Origin: Clostridia bacterium
GTDB taxonomy: Bacteria; Bacillota; Clostridia; Oscillospirales; CAG-272
NCBI GenBank assembly: GCA_017453005.1
Contig: JAFTKY010000017.1
Span: forward strand, 1 to 52,354
Length of the DNA: 52,354 nt
Direction of reading: 5' to 3'
Shown: one piece after another, positions 33,089-41,313 of the stretch
How positions within the stretch are numbered: the first letter of the stretch is position 1
How the letters are laid out: every line of letters starts with the position of its first letter
Translations under genes and position numbers: made by a program
The notes under the pieces: model-generated
Told to the model about the DNA's origin: nothing
The model's input: only the letters and a program-made list of their open reading frames with translations
Databases searched by the model: none

Positions 33089-34175
33089 GCTTTTTGGTAA
33101 AAACAAAGATAATGACGAGGTCAAGGACATAGCAGAAGAAATGGAAGCTGCTGTCACCGAGGCAGAGGAAGCTCAGCCCGAGGAGACTGTCGGGGAGACA
33201 GTACCCGAGGCCGGGGAAACAGTACCCGAGGTCGAGGCGATAGTTGAGGAAGACGCGGAAGCAGAGAAGGTATCCTTCTGGAAAAAGCTCAAGAGCGGTC
33301 TTTCAAAGACAAAGAACGCGCTTTTCGGACAGATAGACGATCTGCTCAAAAATTTCGTGCGCGTTGACGAGGATCTGCTTGAGGAGCTTGAGGAGCTTCT
33401 TATCATGGCGGACGTCGGTGTTAATTCTACCGAGTATATCATAGACGAGCTCCGCGAGCGCATAAAGGACGGCAGGCTCAAGGAAAAGGATCAGGTCATG
33501 TCCTCCATTCAGGAGATAATCGAGGACATGATAGGCGAGGGACAGCCCTTAAAGCTTGACACTACGCCCTCTGTCATACTCGTTATCGGCGTAAACGGCG
33601 CGGGTAAGACCACCTCTATCGGTAAGATATCCAAGCGCCTTAAGGCATCGGGCAAAAAGGTCGTAGTTGCGGCGGCGGACACCTTCCGCGCGGCAGCTAT
33701 TGATCAGCTTGCCGTATGGTGCGAGCGCGCGGGAGTTGAAATGGTAAGACAGAACGAGGGAAGCGACCCTGCGGCTGTCGTTTTCGACGCGATAAGCTAT
33801 GCGAAGAAAAAGCAGGCGGACGTTCTTATAGTTGATACCGCAGGCAGACTTCATAACAAGACTAACCTTATGAACGAGCTTGCAAAGATAAACCGCGTAA
33901 TTGACCGCGAGCTGCCCGGGGCAAGCCGTGAAAACCTGTTGGTGCTTGATGCGACCACGGGACAGAACGCTATTCTCCAGGCAAAGGAGTTCTCCAAGGC
34001 GGCAAATATTACGGGAATTACCCTCAACAAGCTTGACGGCACGGCAAAGGGCGGTATCGTCATTTCCATAAAGCAGGAGCTCGATATACCCGTCAAGTTC
34101 ATAGGCGTTGGCGAAAAGATAGACGATATGCGCGAGTTTGACGCCCACGATTTCGTCACTGCGCTGTTTGAGTAA
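33072..34175 (+). CDS. ftsY: Signal recognition particle receptor FtsY
   Basis: This 367-residue SRP GTPase receptor has an acidic N-terminal A region (about 15-65, many Glu and Val) with a short VPE-type repeat. The NG domain follows, with P-loop G-V-N-G-A-G-K-T-T (173-181), D-T-A-G-R and T-K-L-D/N-K-L-D-G-T-A-K-G-G. The start is ATG 33072: GGAGGG (33058-33063) is eight bases upstream, and a GTG at 33063 would overlap that site. It overlaps smc by 17 bases, giving translational coupling. Confidence 0.97.
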   Translation: MAFLNKLFGKNKDNDEVKDIAEEMEAAVTEAEEAQPEETVGETVPEAGETVPEVEAIVEEDAEAEKVSFWKKLKSGLSKTKNALFGQIDDLLKNFVRVDEDLLEELEELLIMADVGVNSTEYIIDELRERIKDGRLKEKDQVMSSIQEIIEDMIGEGQPLKLDTTPSVILVIGVNGAGKTTSIGKISKRLKASGKKVVVAAADTFRAAAIDQLAVWCERAGVEMVRQNEGSDPAAVVFDAISYAKKKQADVLIVDTAGRLHNKTNLMNELAKINRVIDRELPGASRENLLVLDATTGQNAILQAKEFSKAANITGITLNKLDGTAKGGIVISIKQELDIPVKFIGVGEKIDDMREFDAHDFVTALFE

Positions 34176-34229
34176 CTTGGGGCTCTGCCCCAAGAGCTCG
34201 CTTAAGCCCTTTTTGAAAAACGGTTTAAG
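34176..34229. repeat. Paired hairpin element after ftsY
   Basis: Two hairpins occur in tandem: CTTGGGGC-TCT-GCCCCAAG (34176-34194), and CTTAAGCCcTTTTT with AAAAAcGGTTTAAG (34201-34229). The general pattern is that of a dispersed repeat in gut Clostridia. It may act as ftsY terminator. It has pushed rdgB about 94 bp away from ftsY. Confidence 0.65.
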
Positions 34230-34269
34230 ACCACAACCTTCACTAAAAACAAAACGTATATAATCGAAA

Positions 34270-34866
34270 ATGAAGATAGTATTAGCATCAAGAAATAAAA
34301 AGAAAAAAGCGGAGCTTCAGGTGTTGCTCTCGCAGTATATTGAAGGTATTGAGATACTTTCTCTTGACGACGTAGGCATCTACGGAGAGATAGAGGAGGA
34401 CGGCGAGACCTACGAGGAAAACGCGCTTATCAAGGCACGCGTTGCCGCATCGTCGGGATATATCGGCGTTGGCGACGATTCGGGGCTCTCGGTGGACGCG
34501 CTTGGCGGTGCGCCGGGCGTTTACTCGGCAAGATACGCGGGCGAGCACGGTGATGACGAGGCGAATAACAGACTTCTTCTTGAAAATCTCAAAAATATCG
34601 AGGACAGAACCGCAAGATTCGTATGCACTATCGCGTGCGTTTTCCCCGAAGGGGACGGGCGCGCGGACAAAATCGTGCGCGGTGAGGTCAAGGGAAAAAA
34701 CATTGACGAGTACCGCGGAGACGGGGGCTTTGGATATGACCCCATATTCTACTATCCGCCGTTTGACAAAACGCTTGCGGAAATACCTGCGGACATGAAA
34801 AATTCCGTCAGTCACAGAGGCCATGCGATAAAGAAATTAGCAGAAAAACTTTTAGAACGTAAGTAA
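34270..34866 (+). CDS. rdgB: XTP/dITP diphosphatase (RdgB/HAM1)
   Basis: This 198-residue house-cleaning nucleotidase hydrolyses dITP, XTP and related triphosphates. Motifs are the N-terminal A-S-R-N-K-K-K (about 6-12), D-D-S-G-L-S-V-D-A-L-G-G-A-P-G-V-Y-S-A-R-Y-A-G (about 69-91) and S-H-R-G-H-A at the C-terminus. No good Shine-Dalgarno precedes the ATG. A TATAAT (34259-34264) lies only six bases upstream, which could give a near-leaderless start if used, though the -35 is weak. Confidence 0.95.
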   Translation: MKIVLASRNKKKKAELQVLLSQYIEGIEILSLDDVGIYGEIEEDGETYEENALIKARVAASSGYIGVGDDSGLSVDALGGAPGVYSARYAGEHGDDEANNRLLLENLKNIEDRTARFVCTIACVFPEGDGRADKIVRGEVKGKNIDEYRGDGGFGYDPIFYYPPFDKTLAEIPADMKNSVSHRGHAIKKLAEKLLERK

Positions 34867-34878
34867 CGGAGAAATAAT

Positions 34879-35175
34879 ATGTTGACTTCAAAACAGAGAG
34901 CGTATCTCAAGGGCTTGGCTGCCAACGAGAACGCGATAATTCAGGTCGGCAAGGGCGGCATTACGGAAAATCTTATAAAGACCGTATCCGACGCGCTTGA
35001 GGCAAGAGAGCTTATAAAGATAACCGTGCTTGAAACGGCCGGCGAGTCTCCTCGCGAGATCCAGGAGAGGCTGTGTGAGGCTACGGGAGCGGACGGAGTG
35101 CTCGTCGTCGGCAGAAAGGTAGTAATCTACCGCGAGTCGCAGGACAACAAGCAGATAGTGCTTCCCAAAAAGTGA
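34879..35175 (+). CDS. yhbY: YhbY-family RNA-binding CRM protein
   Basis: This 98-residue CRM-domain protein probably acts in 50S assembly. It has the typical L-T-S-K-Q-R-A-Y-L-K-G-L-A start, the Q-V-G-K-G-G-I-T loop and the A-R-E-L-I-K strand. It ends one base before the nadD start. Confidence 0.93.
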   Translation: MLTSKQRAYLKGLAANENAIIQVGKGGITENLIKTVSDALEARELIKITVLETAGESPREIQERLCEATGADGVLVVGRKVVIYRESQDNKQIVLPKK

Positions 35176-35176
35176 T

Positions 35177-35782
35177 ATGAGAATAGGAATATACGGCGGC
35201 ACGTTTTCCCCCGTACATATCGGACACGTGCAGGCGGCAAGGGCTTTTATGGAGCAGATGTGGCTCGACGTGCTTTTCGTCATTCCCACGGGCGTTACTC
35301 CCCACAAGGAAATGAACGCGAGCGCGAGCAGTCAGGACAGGCTTAATATGTGCAGGCTCGCCTTTGCGGGGATGGACGGCGTTATCGTCAGCGATATTGA
35401 AATACTTCGTCAGGGAAAGAGCTATACGGTCGACACGCTGCGCGGCTTTTCTGTAAATTCCGAGGACAGACTTTTTCTGCTCTGCGGAACGGACATGATG
35501 CTCACGCTTGACACGTGGCGAGAGCCTGAGGAGATATTCAGGCTCTGTTATCCCGTCTATATAAGACGCGAGAGTGACGCGTCACTTGACGAAAAAATAA
35601 TTTCCAAGATAGCGGAATATAAGAAGAAATACGGCAAGAACGTCGTAAAGCTCACGGTAGATCCCATCGAGGTATCCTCAAGCGAGATAAGAGAGAAGAT
35701 CATGCGCGGTGATGACGTCAGCGACAAGCTACCGCGTACAGTTTATCAATATATCAAGGAAAAGGGGTTGTATCTTAAATGA
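35177..35782 (+). CDS. nadD: Nicotinate-nucleotide adenylyltransferase
   Basis: This 201-residue enzyme adenylates nicotinate mononucleotide in NAD synthesis. It has the nucleotidyl-transferase motif G-G-T-F-S-P-V-H-I-G-H (8-18) and the I-E-V-S-S-S-E-I-R segment at about 162-170. Its last four bases overlap yqeK. The yhbY-nadD-yqeK-rsfS order is the standard one in Firmicutes. Confidence 0.96.
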   Translation: MRIGIYGGTFSPVHIGHVQAARAFMEQMWLDVLFVIPTGVTPHKEMNASASSQDRLNMCRLAFAGMDGVIVSDIEILRQGKSYTVDTLRGFSVNSEDRLFLLCGTDMMLTLDTWREPEEIFRLCYPVYIRRESDASLDEKIISKIAEYKKKYGKNVVKLTVDPIEVSSSEIREKIMRGDDVSDKLPRTVYQYIKEKGLYLK

Positions 35783-36414
35783 TATACAGAGAGATTGCAG
35801 AAAGCGAAATAGAGGGGCTCAGGCTGCGGGTCAGTGCGACCATGTCCGAGAAAAGATACTTGCACACGCTTGCGGTTGAGGAAATGGCGGCAAGACTTTC
35901 CGACCTTTATTGCCCCGAAAAAAAGAGCAAGATACGTGCGGCGGCTCTGCTTCACGATATAACCAAGGAGCTGTCCGTCTCGGAGCAGGTGGCTATATGC
36001 AAGGAATACGGCGTACCCTTTACCGACGAGGATCTCGGCGCGCCGAAGGTCTTTCACGCGCGCACCGCGGCAATACTCATTCCCATGAGATTTCCCGAAT
36101 TTTCCGACATTGAGATAATCAACGCGGTAAGATATCACACCACGGGCTGCGCGAGCATGACGCTGTGCGAAAAGATAATATATCTTGCGGACTATATTGA
36201 CGAGACGAGAACGTATTGGGACTGTATAAAGCTTCGCAATATGTTCTGGGATGCAGAGCCAGAACGTATGGATCAGAAGGGGAGACTTGACCACCTTGAC
36301 GCCGTCGTGCTTGAAGCGATAAATATGAGTATAAACTCTCTTATTGAGGAGAGAAAAATAATAAGCTGTGACACGATATCCGCGAGAAACAGCTTGCTTT
36401 TGAATAATAAATAA
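35779..36414 (+). CDS. yqeK: YqeK-type HD-domain phosphohydrolase
   Basis: This 211-residue metal-dependent HD protein, a bis(5'-nucleosyl)-tetraphosphatase (Ap4A hydrolase) in characterised homologs, has H-T-L-A-V-E-E-M (His34), the metal pair A-L-L-H-D-I-T (about 56-62) and R-Y-H-T-T-G. It overlaps nadD by four bases. Confidence 0.93.
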   Translation: MIYREIAESEIEGLRLRVSATMSEKRYLHTLAVEEMAARLSDLYCPEKKSKIRAAALLHDITKELSVSEQVAICKEYGVPFTDEDLGAPKVFHARTAAILIPMRFPEFSDIEIINAVRYHTTGCASMTLCEKIIYLADYIDETRTYWDCIKLRNMFWDAEPERMDQKGRLDHLDAVVLEAINMSINSLIEERKIISCDTISARNSLLLNNK

Positions 36415-36429
36415 GGACAGGTAATAAGA

Positions 36430-36804
36430 ATGAGTGAAAATATGAATAACACACCCGAGGTAAAGTCTCTTGTGGGCGCGACACCCCGCGAGGTAGCAGA
36501 TACGATAGCAGAAATTCTTGACAACAAGAAGGCACGGGACGTCAAGGTCATCGCGGTTGCGGACAAGACGATAATCGCGGACTTCTTCGTGCTTTGCACG
36601 GGTAACTCGTCCACGCAGGTACGCGCACTTACCGACGAGGTAGAGTACAAGCTCGGACTTGCAGGACTTGAGGCGGCGCACGTTGAGGGCAGAGACAGCA
36701 ACTCCTGGCGCGCGCTTGACTACTCCAGCGTCATCGTACACATTTTCGACCGCGAGGCAAGAGAGTTTTATAATCTCGATAAGCTTTACGCGGAGATGCA
36801 GTAA
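36430..36804 (+). CDS. rsfS: Ribosome silencing factor RsfS
   Basis: This 124-residue RsfS (DUF143) binds L14 and blocks subunit joining in slow growth. It has A-K-D/A-R-D-V-K-V-I-A-V-A-D-K-T, A-D-F-F-V-L-C-T-G-N-S-x-x-Q and W-R-A-L-D-Y-S-S-V-I-V-H-I-F patterns. It is the last gene of the long + strand run and is followed by a strong terminator. Confidence 0.95.
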   Translation: MSENMNNTPEVKSLVGATPREVADTIAEILDNKKARDVKVIAVADKTIIADFFVLCTGNSSTQVRALTDEVEYKLGLAGLEAAHVEGRDSNSWRALDYSSVIVHIFDREAREFYNLDKLYAEMQ

Positions 36805-36817
36805 TGTGTAGATAACC

Positions 36818-36850
36818 AAAAACAGTATCACATCGGTGATACTGTTTTTT
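36818..36850. terminator. Bidirectional terminator after rsfS
   Basis: CAGTATCAC (36823-36831) and GTGATACTG (36836-36844) with A and T runs on both sides. It closes the + strand run and serves the convergent lipoprotein gene. Confidence 0.92.
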
Positions 36851-36867
36851 CTTTGAACATAAATAAA

Positions 36868-38670
36868 CTATATTTTTGTGCCAATTATACTAATATCTAC
36901 ACAATGATAGGTTTCTGATGGGGTTATGGATATATCAAGCAAATATCCACCATAGTTTATGGTGACTGTTTTTTCATACTCTCCGTCGTAAAAACTACTC
37001 ACTAGCGTATTTTTTAATTCGTCATCACTTGTTGTTTTGGTGAATAGCATAGTTATCAATCGAACTATAGCACCATCCTCGTATTTCATATTGTCATAGT
37101 AACATCGGTATATATTTGCTGAAAAATTATTATAATTTGAAAGAGTCATAACCCCATTCTCTTGGTTATCTATGAGAAATGATATATTTATTTCATTATC
37201 GTATATGGTTTTATCTAATACGATAAATTGTGTTGCGGTAAATATGTTATTTGCTTGATTTGCCATATTACAAATGCTTTCAATATATTCCAATCGTTTT
37301 AGCCATTCTGCGCTATCCATGTAATTGATACATTTTTTTAACAATTCTACAGCCTTGCAGTATAATACATACTCAGTACTATTTTCATACGTATAATTGC
37401 GCCCCAGCTCAGAGCCGAAACATTCCAAATATAAATTCACTTCAACCATAGCGCTGTCATAATAATATGGATTAACAATGTCGTCGGTATCTTTATAACC
37501 CCTACAGTTTTCAAAATATGTGAGGGATGCTTCTAGATTTCCAGAGTCTATTAGCTCCTTCCCGTATAAGTAATTCATTTCCACAATCATCTCTTGTGCA
37601 TTTGAGTAATCTTCTGCAATTTTGTAATTTTTTATTGCATTAGTATAATCTTTCGCTTGAGCATATTTTTCTGCTATGCGATAATAAGCCTCATAATATC
37701 GTTCTTGAGAATCGCCATAATTGTATTCGCTTGCCTTTTTAAAATACCCCGCCGCAGTTTCAAACTGACCATTTTCTAATTCATCACATCCGGTCAAATA
37801 ACATGCTTCAAGGTATTTTTGAAATAAATCTTCGTCATCCCAATAAAAAGAATAATAGATTTTTTCTAAATAAATAAAGGCAGTTAAGTGATCCTTTTCT
37901 TTCATTGCCTCTTCTGCAACCAAACGGCAGGATTCTGCGAATTTATCACGTGCGTCGTCGTAATCATTTGCAGCATCGAAATACTCTACCGCTGAATCGT
38001 AAACATGATTATTAAATGCGGTCATACCTTTTTCATAACAAAGTTCTTTATAATTACAATAGACAAGAAGCTGTAGAGGAATATAGTCTTGCCAATCATC
38101 ATATGTGTGTCTATATGCTATGATCTCAAGTGTAAAATCTTCAAATTCAAAAATAAGAGTTTTCCAACCCTGCTCCCAAGGATTTCCATTATCATCGCAC
38201 CCCTTTGGAACACTGTATCTTGGTTCGGGAATATTATCAGTATCTATTTTCAATATCGCTTCAATCAAGGAAGAGACATTTTCATGATAAATCTCAGATG
38301 TAATTCCACCAAATGCATACACAGTATCAAAAATTGTAAGTATACATCCGTCTCCTATTCCGTATGAATCATATGCATTAATGTAATATGCATCAAAGTT
38401 ATAGGCAGAGGTCTGATCAAAAACATCTATATCAAACGGGGTGAAACGCGAAGATGTGAAAAATGAATCTCGATAAGCTGAAGGAATAGATTCTGTTGTG
38501 ATCGAAAGGGTTTCAAGCGTTTTTTGAGCATCATCCCAATTACAATTAATAATTTGAGTCAAACTTTCGGATTCCTGCGTTTTGGTTGTCTGCGTTTTGG
38601 TTGTATTTGTACAGGCAGTCATTGTAATTGCAAGTATACATAATAACAGCACACATATTGTTTTTTTCAT
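36868..38670 (-). CDS. Large TPR-like lipoprotein, AT-rich
   Basis: This 600-residue exported protein has a signal peptide with lipobox T-M-T-A-C (Cys20) and a Thr/Gln/Glu-rich tether. The middle (about 205-415) has helical units of about 30-40 residues with Y-x-x-A-x-x-Y-F/N-Y patterns, as in Sel1/TPR-like repeats (E-K-Y-A-Q-A-K-D-Y-T-N-A-I-K-N-Y-K). The ends are of unknown fold. The gene is clearly richer in A+T than the flanking housekeeping genes, which suggests acquisition. It has a consensus promoter covered by two operators, probably for the divergent XRE regulator. Confidence 0.78.
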   Translation of the reverse strand: MKKTICVLLLCILAITMTACTNTTKTQTTKTQESESLTQIINCNWDDAQKTLETLSITTESIPSAYRDSFFTSSRFTPFDIDVFDQTSAYNFDAYYINAYDSYGIGDGCILTIFDTVYAFGGITSEIYHENVSSLIEAILKIDTDNIPEPRYSVPKGCDDNGNPWEQGWKTLIFEFEDFTLEIIAYRHTYDDWQDYIPLQLLVYCNYKELCYEKGMTAFNNHVYDSAVEYFDAANDYDDARDKFAESCRLVAEEAMKEKDHLTAFIYLEKIYYSFYWDDEDLFQKYLEACYLTGCDELENGQFETAAGYFKKASEYNYGDSQERYYEAYYRIAEKYAQAKDYTNAIKNYKIAEDYSNAQEMIVEMNYLYGKELIDSGNLEASLTYFENCRGYKDTDDIVNPYYYDSAMVEVNLYLECFGSELGRNYTYENSTEYVLYCKAVELLKKCINYMDSAEWLKRLEYIESICNMANQANNIFTATQFIVLDKTIYDNEINISFLIDNQENGVMTLSNYNNFSANIYRCYYDNMKYEDGAIVRLITMLFTKTTSDDELKNTLVSSFYDGEYEKTVTINYGGYLLDISITPSETYHCVDISIIGTKI

Positions 38671-38714
38671 AGAGTATCCCCTTTTTCTTAAGAAATGCTT
38701 TTATCCAATAAGCC

Positions 38715-38743
38715 ATTATAACACCATTTGGTGTTATTGTCAA
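38715..38743 (-). promoter_or_regulatory. Consensus promoter of the TPR-like lipoprotein
   Basis: On the - strand perfect TTGACA (38738-38743) and TATAAT (38715-38720) are separated by 17 bp. Operator 1 fills the spacer exactly. Confidence 0.85.
38720..38735. promoter_or_regulatory. Operator 1 in the lipoprotein promoter spacer
   Basis: AACACCA-TT-TGGTGTT is a perfect palindrome of two 7-base halves, located between the -35 and -10 boxes. Confidence 0.75.
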
Positions 38744-38757
38744 CGCCAATCGGTGTT
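38742..38757. promoter_or_regulatory. Operator 2 overlapping the -35 box
   Basis: AACGCCA-AT-CGGTGTT is a near copy of operator 1 (two mismatches in the halves). Centres are 22 bp apart, about two helical turns, so two dimers could bind side by side on one DNA face. Confidence 0.7.
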
Positions 38758-38803
38758 TTTTTGATAGAATATTTACATAAAATATCAAAAAAGGAAGAAT
38801 AAG

Positions 38804-39004
38804 ATGTTTGTATATCACAGGGTAAGAGATTTACGCGAGGATCATGATAAAACGCAAAGAGAAATAGCAGACGTATTGCACATGCAATTAACGGTATATC
38901 AAAGATACGAGCGTGGTGAGCGAGAACTTCCGCTTTGGGCGGCAATAAAACTGGCACAGTATTATCGTGTGTCGCTTGATTATTTGGTTGGACTTAAGGA
39001 CTAA
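38804..39004 (+). CDS. Small XRE-family regulator
   Basis: This 66-residue Cro/CI-type protein is a bare helix-turn-helix domain: R-V-R-D-L-R-E-D-H-D-K-T-Q-R-E-I-A-D-V-L (HTH 1), V-Y-Q-R-Y-E-R-G-E-R-E-L-P (recognition end) and the typical Y-Y-x-V-S-L-D-Y-L-V-G-L end. It is coded divergently from the large lipoprotein. Two palindromes lie on that gene's promoter, so it is probably its repressor. GGAAG precedes the ATG. Confidence 0.88.
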   Translation: MFVYHRVRDLREDHDKTQREIADVLHMQLTVYQRYERGERELPLWAAIKLAQYYRVSLDYLVGLKD

Positions 39005-39029
39005 ATTTGGAATAATGAAACGAGGAATC

Positions 39030-39069
39030 GCAGGATGTCAAGTTTGGACACACCCACTTGACATCCTGC
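39030..39069. repeat. 13-bp inverted repeat overlapping a promoter
   Basis: GCAGGATGTCAAG (39030-39042) and CTTGACATCCTGC (39057-39069) are perfect inverted copies 14 bases apart. The second arm contains the TTGACA -35 box of the next gene. It may be the terminator of the XRE gene or an operator; the following T-run is poor. Confidence 0.7.
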
Positions 39070-39086
39070 GGGTTTTATGTTATTAT
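39058..39086 (+). promoter_or_regulatory. Promoter of the 39109 membrane protein
   Basis: Perfect TTGACA (39058-39063), 17-bp spacer and TATTAT (39081-39086). Confidence 0.7.
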
Positions 39087-39108
39087 GATATTATAGGAGG
39101 TGGATATT

Positions 39109-39564
39109 ATGTATTGGATAATTTATTACGTAGCTACAATGGCGGTCAATACTTTATGTGTGATAGCATTTCGCGAGAATATCAATATAAATCTTGAGTC
39201 TGTCATACCTGTTGTAATGATTGGACTGTCGATATTTGAGGCTTGCTATCTGGCAAACAAGGACAATTTTGAGAAAAATACACAATATACCTCTCAAAAC
39301 ACGTTGAATGATAAAGAAAAAAGCGAGATGTATCTGTGTATGCGCCGCGCGTTTTTAGTGGCAATACCCTTGTTTGTTCCGTTTATATTCTTCTTTTCAA
39401 AATGGATAAAAATATTATCGGTTTTGGTGCTGTTTTTGACCTTTGTCGGCGGAGGAGTGTATTTCCGTATAAAACACGGAAAAGCTGTTGAGAGCAGATG
39501 GACGGACGAGAGCGAAGAGCTAAAGGAACAGCAGAGAAAAGAAGAGATGGGTAAGTTTAAATAA
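39109..39564 (+). CDS. Hypothetical three- or four-pass membrane protein
   Basis: This 151-residue protein has hydrophobic segments at about 2-20, 29-47, 82-99 and 103-119, and a charged C-terminal tail (E-S-R-W-T-D-E-S-E-E-L-K-E). I know no family. The start is ATG 39109 with AGGAGG (39095-39100) eight bases upstream; a GTG at 39100 overlaps that site. It is part of the AT-rich insert with the XRE gene. Confidence 0.75.
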   Translation: MYWIIYYVATMAVNTLCVIAFRENININLESVIPVVMIGLSIFEACYLANKDNFEKNTQYTSQNTLNDKEKSEMYLCMRRAFLVAIPLFVPFIFFFSKWIKILSVLVLFLTFVGGGVYFRIKHGKAVESRWTDESEELKEQQRKEEMGKFK

Positions 39565-39599
39565 AAAAAGCCTTCCCCCGCAAAGGGAAGGCTTTTTTT
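39563..39599. terminator. Bidirectional terminator
   Basis: GCCTTCCC (39570-39577) and GGGAAGGC (39585-39592) flanked by seven A and seven T residues. It ends the 39109 gene and the convergent run that ends at 39598. Confidence 0.92.
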
Positions 39600-40320
39600 A
39601 TTTATAAAAATCTACCCATCTGTCAAGCGTTGCTTTGTCCTTGCCCGAGAGAGTAGAATAATCTCGCTTGGTTTTGTAATCGTAAATTATGAGTGTGCCG
39701 TAGGCATCCTCGTCGTAATTGATGTCACCAACATAATATACGTCAACGTAGACCGCAAGCACGCTTTCGTCTATCTTGACGCCGTCAAATACGTATTTTT
39801 GGAAGTTATACAGATTTTTCCGGTCTTTTTGCGAGCGAGACGCGTGAACGCGAACGAACTTGACGCTTTCGGGATTATTTCCCGCGTTGTCTGAGGTATC
39901 GTTTGGTGTGAGGTCGTATGCAATCGTCAGGGTAACGTCGTATACGTCCTCGTCACGCGAGGGCACGCTCTCAAGCCCGTAGTCCTCGCGCAGATGCTCA
40001 AGTGTTGACTTGTTGTATCTGAAAACCACCTGCACCTGCTCGGCTTCCTCGTAAAACTTTGCCTCCGAGACGTAAAAATATCCCGAGTTGTTGTCTCCGC
40101 GTGTTATCTTGTCCTGCTTTTGCGTGAATACGTTTATCTGCCCGTGCTCTGCATACGCCTCGCAAAGAGCTTCGTTAGGTATGATACTCTTCATTGAATT
40201 TGGTATTCCCGAGGAGAACATTCTCCAGAGGAGCACGCCTACCACCGCAATTATTATAAGAGAGCACAAGGTCTTGAATACAAAAGAGACTATGTGCGCG
40301 CTGAATTTTCTTTTTATCAT
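39598..40320 (-). CDS. Hypothetical membrane-anchored protein
   Basis: This 240-residue protein has one membrane segment at about 14-36 and an outer domain rich in Tyr, Asp and Val with alternating strands (for example V-Y-D-V-T-L-T-I-A-Y-D). There is no lipobox. No family is recognised. It starts 12 bases after ruvX and is the last gene of the operon from 42492. Confidence 0.7.
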   Translation of the reverse strand: MIKRKFSAHIVSFVFKTLCSLIIIAVVGVLLWRMFSSGIPNSMKSIIPNEALCEAYAEHGQINVFTQKQDKITRGDNNSGYFYVSEAKFYEEAEQVQVVFRYNKSTLEHLREDYGLESVPSRDEDVYDVTLTIAYDLTPNDTSDNAGNNPESVKFVRVHASRSQKDRKNLYNFQKYVFDGVKIDESVLAVYVDVYYVGDINYDEDAYGTLIIYDYKTKRDYSTLSGKDKATLDRWVDFYK

Positions 40321-40332
40321 TTTATTTATCCT

Positions 40333-40797
40333 TTATGACATATTTTTAAGTCTGTCAAGTGCGTTCTGGAGTATTATCTGCGCGGACAGCGTATCGATTA
40401 CCCCCTTACGCTTTGCTCCCTTGGTGTCCGTCTCGTTGAGATATCTTGCCGCCGCCATGGTAGTCATTCTCTCGTCAAGCATGACTATGGGCATCTCGGG
40501 AAGTCCTGCGCGGGTCATTTGTTCGCAGAGGACTGACGCAAATTTTCTCGCGTGCTCGGCTCGCGGGCCCTCGCTTCCGTTCATGTTGACGGGAAGACCG
40601 ACTACGATGCCTCCGCGCACGTTCTGCTCGCGGATTATCTCGCATATCTTCTCGGCGGTCCTTTGCATACCGCCAACGCTTATATAACCTATTCCCGACG
40701 CGAGAAATCTCGTATTGTCGCAAACGGCAAGACCCGTTCGCTTATCGCCAAAGTCGACCCCGAGAATTTTTCCCGTCGTGTTTTTTATTCTCTGCAT
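40333..40797 (-). CDS. ruvX: RuvX/YqgF-type Holliday junction resolvase-like protein
   Basis: This 154-residue RNase-H-like nuclease has the first Asp in L-G-V-D-F-G-D-K-R-T-G-L-A (about 12-24), the middle I-V-V-G-L-P-V-N-M-N-G segment and the last D-E-R-M-T-T (about 107-112). It may act in pre-16S rRNA end processing or DNA junctions. It is the sole housekeeping gene in this run. Confidence 0.95.
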   Translation of the reverse strand: MQRIKNTTGKILGVDFGDKRTGLAVCDNTRFLASGIGYISVGGMQRTAEKICEIIREQNVRGGIVVGLPVNMNGSEGPRAEHARKFASVLCEQMTRAGLPEMPIVMLDERMTTMAAARYLNETDTKGAKRKGVIDTLSAQIILQNALDRLKNMS

Positions 40798-40824
40798 ATT
40801 TTTCTGCCTTTACGTTAAAAATTA

Positions 40825-41313
40825 TCAATCAAACGTGGTGTTATCGTCACTTATTTCGGGCTCCTTGTAGGGACAGCCGCAAATAATACATACGCCCCCA
40901 TAGTAGAAGTGGTCTTCCTTGCCCGTGACTGCAAAGCATACGGAACATTCCTTTGCGTGATGCTCCTCGTCAATGACATAGCCCTCGGTGAGAGTGTGCG
41001 CCGTCTTGTTCTCAATAGCCGTTTTGACCTCGCCGCAGAGCTTACAGGTGTAATTGGTCAGTCCCCGCTCGGTGCAGCTTGGCTCAACTACGACCTTGCC
41101 CTCACCGTACGCGTGACCGAGAGCGGATACGTTCGTCTCCTCGGTATGACCGCAGGCACATTCGCGCACAAGCACGCCTTCCTCATTGCAGGTGGGTTGC
41201 GTCAGAATACTCCACGAGCCGTACGTATGCGTGTGGATATTCGTTTTACTGCTACACGCGCAGAGCGTGAGCAGAGTGACGGTGATAATACAAATAAATC
41301 TGAATATCTTCAT
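40825..41313 (-). CDS. Cys-rich repeat lipoprotein
   Basis: This 162-residue exported protein has a signal peptide with lipobox T-L-C-A-C (Cys19). Three to four Cys-paired units follow: P-T-C-x7-V-R-E-C-A-C-G-H, P-S-C-x5-T-N-Y-T-C-K-L-C-G and a last C-x-x-C-G-C pair. Each unit has a His-x-Y/W or His-x-L spacer, resembling the repeats in the LRR lipoprotein at 8271. These could be small metal-binding or disulfide ribbons. The start is ATG 41313, which overlaps the RNHCP stop (ATGA); an earlier frame adds 34 low-quality residues. Confidence 0.75.
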   Translation of the reverse strand: MKIFRFICIITVTLLTLCACSSKTNIHTHTYGSWSILTQPTCNEEGVLVRECACGHTEETNVSALGHAYGEGKVVVEPSCTERGLTNYTCKLCGEVKTAIENKTAHTLTEGYVIDEEHHAKECSVCFAVTGKEDHFYYGGVCIICGCPYKEPEISDDNTTFD

